Below, in pieces: positions 56,501 to 64,000 of a stretch of DNA of 64,000 bases. The position numbers were made by a program, and so were the translations under genes. How positions within the stretch are numbered: position 1 is the first letter of the stretch; the number at the start of each line of letters is the position of its first letter. Source of the DNA: Oreohelix idahoensis (lineage: Eukaryota > Mollusca > Gastropoda > Stylommatophora > Oreohelicidae); contig JAMPIV010017564.1 in assembly GCA_024509875.1 (NCBI GenBank), forward strand, positions 62,001-126,000, given 5' to 3'. A model generated the notes under the pieces. The model was given only the letters and a program-made list of their open reading frames with translations. It was not told the DNA's origin and made no database searches.

Positions 56501-58313
56501 AAATTTGTTGCGGAGTGCATTCCTTGACTCCATGAATGCGACCGATGATGAGGTCAGCGATCGGATTCGGAAGAAGACATGCGTGTACATCTCCTGTAAA
56601 GAAAGGAGTAGCAATCCTAATGATAGCAGTAGAGTATTTCTCTAATGTGCCGCCAAATGTTACACATTTGACTACTTGTCCAGTGGCACGGGAAGGATCT
56701 ACGAGTGACTGCCTAACACCAATTGTGGTGCATCCAGAATCAAATAGCACAGAGACTGGATTGTTATTCACTAAACCCTTATGTAAGACAAGAGAACCTC
56801 TTCCATCATGCGCGACTGATGCCGGAAGAGCAGGAAGAGGATGGCCACAGCTTAAAGTAGACACTGTGGTTGGCTCAAATAACGTTTTGCATTGGGGGCA
56901 CTGAGATGCTCTCCCAAAATCAAAAGCGGCACATGCCATATTACTAGCATCATTATTATCTTTACTCTGTTTATAGGCTTCATGGGACTCTTGTTGTGCA
57001 GAGTTTGCCTGAAAATGTGGTTTATGTCTTTTGTTTTGAGATCTACCTCGGTTATTATCACCTCTGTAGTTATTGTTACCTCTATTGTAACCCCTATTTG
57101 GGTTTGAGTCATAGTTCCCTTGGTTACCATTATCATATTCATTATAATGAGTATCTCTGTAATTATGATCTTGTTGACTCCAAGACGGATAACCCTGATA
57201 GTTTCTATAATTACTTCCTCTACGGAAATTCCTATAATTATGACCACCCCTGTGTCGAGAGCTATCAGGTCGTCTCCAGTTCTTTGAAGAAGAACCCTGA
57301 AATGATTGGTTACCTTGGTTTTGATAACTATTATGGTTACCTTTTTTATCAAATCTGTTTTGAGGTCCCTGAAATCTGTGTGAATAATTGGGATTGTATG
57401 GTGTTGCTGAAGCAACTGGCATACTCTCCTTAATCTTAGTGTTGCCAAAAGTCACGTCGGGGTGTGCAGTGACATATTGGGAACAATATTCTTCCATTTC
57501 TTTTAGAGATTTGGGTTTACGCTCATGTATAAATTCAAGGAAAGGTTTGTTCACACATGACATAATCTTATCTCTGAGCAACAAATCCATAAGTCCTTCA
57601 TACGTTTTTTCTGTTTTGGAAAGCTCAATCCAACGATCAACTGTGAGACGTGCCTTTGCAGTGAATTCTGAGAATTCTACACCCGTCTCAGGTACCATCG
57701 TTTTAAATAAAAGGCGATAGCCTTCCTCACTTAGCTGATATTTTTTTATCAAAGCCGCCCTAATGACATCATAATTATCCTTATCTGCTTCTCCTACAAG
57801 GCATAATCTAGTCAAAGATTCACCTTTCAAGTTTTCTGATAATTGATTAGCGTATTGTGATTTATCCACATTATGTGTACGACAAGAACGTTCAAATCTA
57901 TCCAGCCAGAATGTAATATCGTCACTGGACTGATTGAACGGTGGAACCTTAACCTTGTAAGTAGAAGGTTTACCATTACCACTAGATGCCTGATTAACAT
58001 TACTCATACTTGTCAATCTCAATTTCTCTAACTCAAATTCATGTTCTCTTATTGCTTTTTTTTCTTCAGCTTCCCTGTCTAATCTTTTTTGTTCAGCTTC
58101 CCTGTCTAATCTTTTTTGTTCAGCTTCCCTGTCTAATCTTTTTTGTTCAGCTTCACTGTCTAATCTTTTTTCTTCCGCCATAGCTTTTCTTTCTTCTGCA
58201 GCTAATGCTTTGTCATATTGAGCAACAGCCCATTGTTCTAATTGTTGACCAGTCTTATCAAGGGCTTTCCCTTGTGTAATGAAGTATTCTAATGTAGACA
58301 TGATGTCTAACAA
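53559..58313 (-). CDS. Element 3 gag-protease-integrase-reverse transcriptase-RNase H polyprotein
   Basis: A 1,584-residue frame; the probable start is Met5 (MSTLEYF), which aligns with the element 2 start. Residues 50-90 hold four EAEQKRLDR-type repeats in a coiled coil. The capsid is about 115-290, its second half SCAN-like. Residues 300-440 are R/G/N/Y-rich. The motif C472, C475, C489, H491 replaces a CCHC knuckle. Protease: DSG at 525-527, flap GRIHG at 591-595. Integrase: H721, H728, C758, C761, then D791, D851 and E887 with 35 residues between the last two, followed by a GPY/F module near 1028. Reverse transcriptase: DYRKLN at 1219, D1254, and YLDD at 1314-1317. RNase H: D1465, E1506, D1531, D1574. 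No defects seen. Integrase before reverse transcriptase marks the Gmr1 group, although the sequences are Ty3/gypsy-type. Confidence 0.96.
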   Translation of the reverse strand: MLDIMSTLEYFITQGKALDKTGQQLEQWAVAQYDKALAAEERKAMAEEKRLDSEAEQKRLDREAEQKRLDREAEQKRLDREAEEKKAIREHEFELEKLRLTSMSNVNQASSGNGKPSTYKVKVPPFNQSSDDITFWLDRFERSCRTHNVDKSQYANQLSENLKGESLTRLCLVGEADKDNYDVIRAALIKKYQLSEEGYRLLFKTMVPETGVEFSEFTAKARLTVDRWIELSKTEKTYEGLMDLLLRDKIMSCVNKPFLEFIHERKPKSLKEMEEYCSQYVTAHPDVTFGNTKIKESMPVASATPYNPNYSHRFQGPQNRFDKKGNHNSYQNQGNQSFQGSSSKNWRRPDSSRHRGGHNYRNFRRGSNYRNYQGYPSWSQQDHNYRDTHYNEYDNGNQGNYDSNPNRGYNRGNNNYRGDNNRGRSQNKRHKPHFQANSAQQESHEAYKQSKDNNDASNMACAAFDFGRASQCPQCKTLFEPTTVSTLSCGHPLPALPASVAHDGRGSLVLHKGLVNNNPVSVLFDSGCTTIGVRQSLVDPSRATGQVVKCVTFGGTLEKYSTAIIRIATPFFTGDVHACLLPNPIADLIIGRIHGVKECTPQQISTWERQNMQIANAVVTRAQALNMPQTSSTEDNEVHNQDNPLVISRDSFIKQQEDDPTLKKFFILATKGDPNKDTSRKSWITKKNGVLVRMVQDSITSSHSQILVPKNLRVKILQHAHDSQCAGHMGFSRTKSRVLAAFFWPLVNKDIRIYCRSCKVCQEVKSKGPRHAAPIQAADIPIRPFQKMAIDIIGPFKIKSARGHQFILTCVDMCTRWPEAIPLKSITTADIADALWLIFSRLGFPGEILSDHGTQLISDTMSQVMSTLQIDRSLSSIYHPMSNGMVERLNRTLKNLLGKITEDHPQDWDRVLPAALFAYREVPNEHTGFSPFELVFGARPRGPMSLLHDLITSDNIDDDTKSSYEYVIALRQKIIEACKLATSSSEFAKQKARQFANKKRCLRQLCPGDKAFVLLPCRENRLLISWKGPYDIISKISDVDYIVDIDGKHKTFHINMLTEFHERPDYLQPIFQATDNSPVQHGHYSSLSVIQDEETSFSDVNLPLPMIPLHSSESWKNVTVSPDLSLGEQRQVSTMLQTFQDVLTDIPGQTNVIQHDIVLTDHTPIRVRPYPIPIHFQAQVEKELDEMIDLKIIEPSTSAYSSPMVIVRKKDNNIRLCVDYRKLNQVTKFDAEPMPLLEELLTRLSKSHFFTKLDLSKGYWQVPLSERAKPLTAFSTPRGLFQWNFMPFGLMNAPATFVRMMRRILSYRSDVIAYLDDICLFSDTWEDHYSGLDELLSTLREHNLTAKPSKAYIGFSEISFLGHRVGHGFLKTEDHNTSKILNISIPKTKKQVRSLLGLIQFYGRFIQNLSSIMAPLSTLLKKGSPNVVHWSQECQCSLDKIKTLFSTPPILVLPTKDKTFVLRSDASSTGIGAALMQEYSGTLHPVMYISRKLNAAERNYSVLDRELLAMVWSILKLQRFLLGAHFIVETDQKALTAIQSKNLKSSRSTRYAIALQPFHFSVRAIRGSDNVMADILSRCPHDST
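58064..58172. repeat. 27-bp minisatellite in the element 3 gag coiled coil
   Basis: The phrase ttcagcttccctgtctaatc plus tttttt(g) repeats about four times with 27-bp spacing and encodes nine residues each (EAEQKRLDR). The first three copies are identical and the last has a few changes. Confidence 0.9.
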
Positions 58314-59415
58314 TAATACTAATCACCTGAAACAATAATAATACCACAAGTTCTCAATGACTTGATTAATCAGTATACTATCCCAATATCTGTGGGTCAC
58401 AAGCCTTTAATAAGGTCTTGTATAATAGTAATAATAATCAGGTACTGGTTTATACCATAATCCAAGTGCAGTGCACAGGCAATTGTGTCTTATGAAATAT
58501 ACCTATATAAAACATATGTCAACCAACAGAATACATAAAGTACAAATAGGACTGACAATACAAGAACGTTTGCAGAAATCAAAATAAATCAAATAGGGAA
58601 ATCAATGAAAATAATCACTGAATCTGCAAAGAATAACAACACAAATGACGTCACAATATATGAATATAAATTGTGAATAGAACTGAAAGATAGAAAAGGT
58701 TAGACCAACAAATTACAAACAAATCAAAACAAAACTAAAGAACAAAGAAATATTACAAAAATAACAATAATTACAGACTTCACAGCTAACACAAAAGCAA
58801 CAGTTGTCGCAGCAAATTTTCAATCAAGAAAATTGCACCTATAGAAAACGCCCACAACGGACCCTCTATGACGTGGGATATTCTGTTGTGAGGACGCCGC
58901 CCAACCTTAAACACAACCCGCTGACATAGAAACTAACATACTATACAAACAAATAACATGTAAACATAAATATATATAAATTATGTGTATGATAGTATGT
59001 GTTGCAAAATAGGCTCAGTTTTACAGTAATGGCAAAGTTATTTTTATGAAAATAAACAAACTGCCACTTTATTCAATTAAACATTCTGGCCTTAAATATT
59101 AAAGTTCATATATGGAAAACAAGAAGATCCATCGATGAAAATAGGACTTCTTAGTTCACTCAATACTGTCATCCTGTTAACATTGACAAGAATTGATCCA
59201 ACTGTTCTGTGAAACTCTGTAATGTCTAATGTAAAAATGTCAACAACGCTGACCTACATACTGCATTCACTTGACAGGTCACGTGACGAAGTGTTGACAA
59301 AGAGCAAACCAATACTGCAAGTGTGTCGTATCAGCCACAGGAAACGGTCTGGTATCGGTAATCTGTTGACTTCTGAACTTCTGCGAGGTCAAACCCAGAA
59401 AGCTGGTCCACCAGT
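58314..59415 (-). other. Element 3 leader and candidate primer site
   Basis: An untranslated 1.1-kb leader. On the minus strand the bases after the LTR end are actggtggaccagctttctg, so a TGG-starting primer site is available two or five bases from the LTR. I cannot match it to a named tRNA. No upstream frame of note; the frame at 59222-59473 crosses the LTR edge and is rejected. Confidence 0.5.
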
Positions 59416-60918
59416 TGATAAAGTTGATAAAGTTGGATTTTTATTCCCGTTAATGATATCCACCAAAAGATAGATATAAGTGGATGGAAGCAGACATCAT
59501 CATCATCATCAGTTGATAAGATCTCTATGGTGTTGTTTGCTCCACTGTAGTGTATGGAATGTCAACTTGACCTACGCAGTGGTGTGTAGACATGGATTGA
59601 GTGTATAATGTGCGAATGATGATAAGGTTCGTGGTGTTGACAAATGTTCTTTTCTCACACTCATGTATGGCTGGAAGTCATCGACACCAACGACTGTGTA
59701 CCTTTTCTAAAGTTTAATTGGACGTACACACTCGACAGCACAGATAGTGACAAATCACAGGTTGCATAATACATCATAGTACAGTGGATAAATGGTCTTG
59801 CAATGTTACATGGGCACTCATGTAGAATAATGTATAATGGACTGTCAGTAGCCAAGCACTCAGTATCGCCCATACATATATATCATCTGACTTCACTGAC
59901 TGAGCACGTCAGCTTATAAACAATATTTCAGATGGCTTCTAAACCTAATCTCGTCTAGCGACGATTCTTCAACATAATGTTCAGCACATATTTTTCCATA
60001 TAATAATATTGAACCGCTAGCAATGGGTTCTCATGTGTAGCAGTGATCTCTGGACTAATCAAGCGATAATACGGGCATCCCTTTTCTCTTCTTGAAAGTC
60101 ACTACATGTTTTGGTTCCAAGATGGCTTCACTCGTGAGCTGTCACTCACGTTTGGATACAGATAATGAATCTGTCCTAAAGTTAGTCATTCATAAAACAT
60201 TTCATTGCTCTGTAGATTTGATCATGAACAATTGACTGCAATCTACAGGATATAGTGCTGCTAGGAATCGAAGTCGTTTTCATCGAGTCAAATATATTCT
60301 CTTAGACATTCAAATCGTAACTATCGAAAATGGTGGCTTCGATCGAGAGTTCATAAGAGTATCTTTGATTACCTTGGTATAGGAAATATGAAACTGCCAT
60401 TCCTTGGCAATACGAATAAACACTGGGGTAAAGCATACACGATAGGTTTAGACGACTATCACTTTCCCCACAAATACTGAGATCACTTTTTCCCCGGCGA
60501 CAGGCCGACATGGAAAACACAGTCCCTATCAGGACGAAGCCAAATCACACCACACTCTAGCGACACATCCGCCGAATAGCCTTCGACCTCTCTAGAGACA
60601 ACAGAACATATAGTTCGACTTAGATATGTAAAGATATACAGTTATAAGACAGACTCGTCCTACTCAGACAAACAATACACATAAATTCAGGCCATAGATA
60701 TTCTGAAGCAAGAACAATCTATTATTACCCAAACAACGAATAAATCGCAGTAAAATGGATTTATCCGCGGAGTTTGATCGAAAGAGCCGACACAACTTTC
60801 AAGGGAAGTAACTCAATAATGACTTTCCCTTAAGCACTATTTTGCTTTCAAAATATTTGCGAAGATAACAAGAATACCAATGTATAATATTGTAAGATAT
60901 CAAAGACTGCACGTAACA
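59416..60918 (-). repeat. Element 3 right LTR (5' LTR), 1,503 bp
   Basis: Near-identical to 51570-53078. The differences I see include a caacag/catcag change, short indels near 59625, 59765 and 59829, and about five single substitutions. It should contain the element promoter reading leftward. Confidence 0.95.
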
Positions 60919-60923
60919 CACGC

Positions 60924-61420
60924 CCACCCCCGTTCGGAGTATGGACGAACAGCATGCCGAGACGGCACCTCCTCACCTACCTAGCGAATGCCAAATTCGT
61001 CCAACACCGTTGTCGTTCATGCCTTCTCACTCTAAGTACTGAACACAATATGAGCATGAACTAATTTCCCCCCCCCCCCCTTCCACAGGTACTTGGTAGT
61101 CGTGAAAAATAACAACGACTGTCCAAGCCTGGTCTATCAAACACAACATATGTTACATATTAGTTATTCATATCTACGCATCAATAATAAGACATCTCAT
61201 AGTATAAACAATCCTTTTTGCACACTGCATATATACCTTATATAACATGATTTACCCATACGTTGAGTATAACTTTATCCATATTGCCTTTATGGCATCA
61301 TGACACATAAATAACATACCGTAATACATTCTCATACACATCAACTCTAACGATTATAATACATTTCTTGCATAAACCAAAGTAAATACTCTCTTCGGAT
61401 GTTCCTGTCGCACACCAATC
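60924..61420. other. Unassigned spacer with a poly-C run
   Basis: No gene. Thirteen C bases at 61068-61080. The sequence next to 61420 is probably the 3' region of the element 1-type fragment that follows. Confidence 0.4.
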
Positions 61421-61982
61421 TCATAACCTAGACAGGACATAAGCTACAATGTTAGGCTCCAGAGTAGGGTCCTTTTGTTGCGCCTCCTTCAGTTTATTCG
61501 GCAACAAATTTGGCACAGGCTCCCTCTCTTTCTTCGTTTGCCCTCTTGTGGTTACCGCTGCCACAATCGGCTCTTTTGGTCTCCCAACAAACACATATCT
61601 ACATCCTAGGATAACTGGGTAGATAGGATCATCCATTATGGCCACTTTAATAACACCTCTGACAAAATCAGAGTGTATTTCTACTAGTGCGATAGGAAGC
61701 ATCCTGGGTGCATCACTCTTAAAAACTCCACAGTTTGACGGTGTCCTCTGTCTCCTGACCTGGATTGACTAAGTGCCTAGCGACAATACAATGAAAAGAT
61801 AATCCAGTGTCAAAAAGACAAGTTGTTGAGGTACCGTTCAAAATTACAGTTCCTCGCGTTGAGGGTCTGTCTCCCTCAGGTTGAGAATCACAGACATTGA
61901 CTCTTCCTTGCGAGGCTGTATGCAAGCTTCCGATGCGGTTTGGCCCGGTGTGCTTGCCCTGATCAGACGTCCCTGCTGGCAA
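61421..61982 (-). pseudogene. Protease fragment of an element 1-type retrotransposon
   Basis: Two overlapping minus-strand frames match the element 1 polyprotein from the gag end to just past the protease: GTVILNGTSTTCLFDTG (aspartate motif FDTG intact), then IALVEIHSDFVRGVIK, IYPVILGCRYVF and VTTRGQTKKEREP. A one-base shift near 61715 separates them. After QQKDPTLEP the element 1 sequence would enter the integrase, but here it jumps to NIVAYVLSRL-stop, which looks like the last residues of RNase H. I infer a deletion of integrase, reverse transcriptase and most of RNase H. The upstream side (61976-61982) joins a fragment in the opposite orientation. Non-functional. Confidence 0.82.
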
Positions 61983-62780
61983 ATTCCATTGACTGAACGT
62001 GCCAAACCTCTTACTGCTTTTTCTACTCCACGTGGGTTATAGCAGTGGAATGTTATGCCTTTTGGGCTTATGATCGCCACTGCCACATTCAATCGAATGA
62101 TGCGCAGAATTTTTGTTCACAGATCTGCCATCATAACTTATATAGATGATATCTGTTTGTTTAGCTCATCTTGGGAAGAGCACTTTGTAGGGCTCCGTTC
62201 TCTTTTTGGACACTCTTCGATTACATAACCTTAAGGCGAGGCCTACTTAAGTTCAGGTTGCTTTTCATGAATTTTCCTTTCTTGGTCACACTGTTGGTTC
62301 TGGTCTACAGACTGTATTACAAAATGTTTCTAAAATCTTAAATTTGTCTATTCCTACTACGAAAAAACAAGAGAGTAGTCTTTTGGGACTGATTCAATTT
62401 TACAGTCGTTTCATTCCTAATCTGTAAGACATCACTGCTGTTCTATCATCTCTTTTAAGAAAGGGTTTACCAAGTAAAGTGCTCTGCTCAGAAAAGTGTC
62501 AGACCGCTTTTAACCACATATTAAATATTTTTTCTTTACCTCCTATTTTGAGGTTACCAGACATTAATCGTATTTATATCGTACATTAATCGTATTTATA
62601 TTCTCTGCACAGATGCTAGCAATCTAGGATTGGGCGAATATCTTATTTCAAGAATTTGACAACGTGTTACGTCTTACATTGTATATATCTCGCAAGCTGT
62701 CGGACACAGAAAGAAAATACTCAGTGGGGGAGAAGGAATTACTGGACGTTGTTTGGGCCATCCACAAACTTGAACGACTC
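61976..62780 (+). pseudogene. Reverse transcriptase-RNase H fragment of an element 2-type retrotransposon
   Basis: It starts abruptly at WQIPLTERAKPLTAF, with homology to the reverse transcriptase of element 2, then runs through MPFGLM, catalytic YIDDICLFS (intact aspartates) and SFHS-type landmarks. Several stops and frameshifts occur, for example directly after PRGL. An RNase H piece follows: CTDASNLGLGE near 62620, YISRKLSDTERKYSV and KELLDVVWAIHKLER. About 27 bp (cgtatttatat... region near 62565-62600) are duplicated. The N-terminal half of reverse transcriptase and the RNase H C-terminus are missing. Non-functional. Confidence 0.83.
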
Positions 62781-64000
62781 CAGGAAATAGAGGAAATAAA
62801 TATTAGAATGCACCATTATAAAGAAGTGGAGGAGAGAAAAATGCAATATGATAGAGAAATGGAGGAGAAGAAAGCTTTGACATTGGCCCATGAAGATAGA
62901 ATGATGCTTCTTTTTTTAGAGGAATTGAAATTAAGGGGTCCAATTAGTCATAATGGTAATTTGCATATTCCTAATTTCTCAGGTTAAAATAACGGTAATG
63001 CTAAATTTCGCTTACCAATATTTAACCCAGGTCGTGATGACGTTTCAAGCTTCCTAAGTCGCTATGAAAGTGTATATGAGGCACATAAATTAGACAAATC
63101 TCAATGGTGTGCAAAACTTATGGAATTTTTGAGTGGAGAGCAATTGACTGCCTTGTGCACAATGGATGAGACTGTTAGAAATAATTATGATGCTGCTAGA
63201 GCTCTATTATTAAAACGCTACCAAGTTGATGCAGAGGAATATCGTATGAGATTTAAAACTATGATTCCTGAAACTGGGAAGGACTTCTCAGAATTGAATT
63301 CATCTCTGCCATACGACTTACTTTTAACAGATGGGTTCAACTCTCGAGAATGGAGTAAACATATGATTGCCTTATGGATCTGTTGTTAAGGGATAAGGTG
63401 TTATCTCTGTAAGTAAGCCATTTTTGTCTTTTTTGCATGAACGCGAGCCTATGACCATGTCTTTATTAGAAGAAATTGCAAAACAATACTGCACAGCACA
63501 TCCTGGTGCTTGTATTAGCAATAGCCTTATTAAAGAATCCCTACCAGTTGCTTCAGCTGCAACTTGGAACAATAATAATGGTAGACAAAGATCTCACAGC
63601 CTGGATAGAAATTTTATGCCAAGAAGGTACAATGATAATAACTACAATAGGAATTGGAACTTTAACAGGGATGAAAATTACAACAGAGGTAGGCAACAAT
63701 TCAGAAATCAGTCGCCTCAATTTAGACCTAATAATTTACAACAAAATTCAAATTGGAGGAGACAGAACAATTTTTCTCCTTATAATAACAATTGGAATAT
63801 CAACAAGTCTGATAATCAAGCTTACCAAAATAGTAATAATACACAGGGATATAGGAATCAGGGCACTTCCTTTGATCCCCAGAGACAACGATCACGTTCT
63901 CGTGCTCCTATACGTTCAGAACATAACACTGGGGCAGCACTTACTGGTAATGCACCAATAATTAATCAGGAAATATGTGTTCAGAATCAATCAGCTGCGA
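62781..64000 (+). pseudogene. Gag of an element 2-type retrotransposon, runs off the window
   Basis: Begins within the coiled coil (LQEIEEINIRMHHYKEVEE) directly after the RNase H residues KLER in one open frame that extends to 62987. A stop (FSG-stop) and a frameshift near 63295 break it. Capsid landmarks follow: RLPIFNPGRDDVSSFL, MDETVRNNYDAARALLL, FKTMIPETGKDFSE and KQYCTAHPGACISN. The N/R/Q-rich nucleic-acid-binding region continues to 64000. It is closely related to element 2 gag (MDESIKNDYDAARALLL). The sequence is incomplete at the window edge. Confidence 0.85.

Larger units (their letters stand above)
51570..60918 (-). mobile_element. Complete Gmr1-like LTR retrotransposon (element 3)
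   Basis: A 9.35-kb element read on the minus strand. LTRs are 51570-53078 and 59416-60918. The 5-bp target duplication CACGC is exact (51565-51569 and 60919-60923). The interior has a 1.1-kb leader, one 1,584-codon polyprotein frame and a 480-bp 3' region. Domain order is gag, protease, integrase, reverse transcriptase, RNase H. Reading both LTRs I count about ten differences in 1.5 kb, so insertion is recent. All catalytic residues I can check are intact. It is the best candidate in this window for an active autonomous retrotransposon. Confidence 0.95.

Noticed and set aside
56852..57448. 198-codon minus-strand frame rich in I, T and V
   Set aside because: It is a shadow of the element 3 gag coding strand in another frame (N/R/Y-rich region read out of phase).
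53559..58313. Ty1/copia classification from integrase-first order
   Set aside because: Reverse transcriptase, the integrase zinc and GPY/F modules and RNase H read as Ty3/gypsy. The Gmr1 group explains the order.

Overview
This is eukaryotic, AT-rich, repeat-dominated DNA, almost certainly from an invertebrate animal. Ty3/gypsy retrotransposons of the Gmr1 type, RTE-like LINEs, Tc1, mariner and piggyBac transposons and long (TA)n microsatellites occur together. A mollusc or another lophotrochozoan would fit, but nothing in the window proves the species. I see no convincing host protein-coding gene, tRNA, rRNA, bacterial operon or CRISPR array. Most reading frames of about 200 codons or more are transposon proteins.

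Layout. 0.9-4.65 kb: a 150-bp satellite whose TTAA site carries a decayed piggyBac element with its own internal tandem repeats. 5.1-11.1 kb: decayed LINE pieces, one LINE nested in another, a local inversion, and a 215-bp repeat in inverted orientation at both ends. 11.3-20.7 kb: an LTR retrotransposon (element 1) with 2.65-kb LTRs, inserted in (TA)n. It keeps one long gag-protease-integrase frame but has lost reverse transcriptase. 20.8-23.0 kb: a Tc1 copy fused to a 5'-truncated mariner. 23.1-42.5 kb: two direct 660-bp LTR-like copies bracketing a decayed Gmr1-like element (element 2, gag at 31.9 kb to RNase H at 36.7 kb), which is riddled with later insertions: a Tc1 (25.7-27.2), an intact RTE-like LINE (27.9-31.0), a 62-bp LINE scrap (32.9) and a second full-length LINE (37.8-41.8). 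42.5-47 kb: purine-rich sequence with a gag-like remnant, a mariner tail and two small intact frames, one with a DEK C-terminal-like domain. 47-51.5 kb: little that I recognise. 51.57-60.92 kb: a complete Gmr1-like retrotransposon (element 3) with near-identical 1.5-kb LTRs, a perfect 5-bp target duplication and one uninterrupted polyprotein of about 1,580 residues. 61.4-64.0 kb: rearranged fragments of both Gmr1-like families, including an in-frame RNase H-gag junction.

How the genes work together. In elements 2 and 3 the order is gag, protease, integrase, reverse transcriptase, RNase H. Integrase precedes reverse transcriptase as in Ty1/copia, although the protein sequences are Ty3/gypsy-like. 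This is the hallmark of the Gmr1 group. Element 3 looks capable of supplying all functions. Element 1 has near-identical LTRs and an essentially complete gag-protease-integrase frame but no reverse transcriptase, so it probably moved using enzyme from another copy. The intact RTE-like LINE also has a 62-bp descendant inside element 2, which dates the LINE activity after that insertion.
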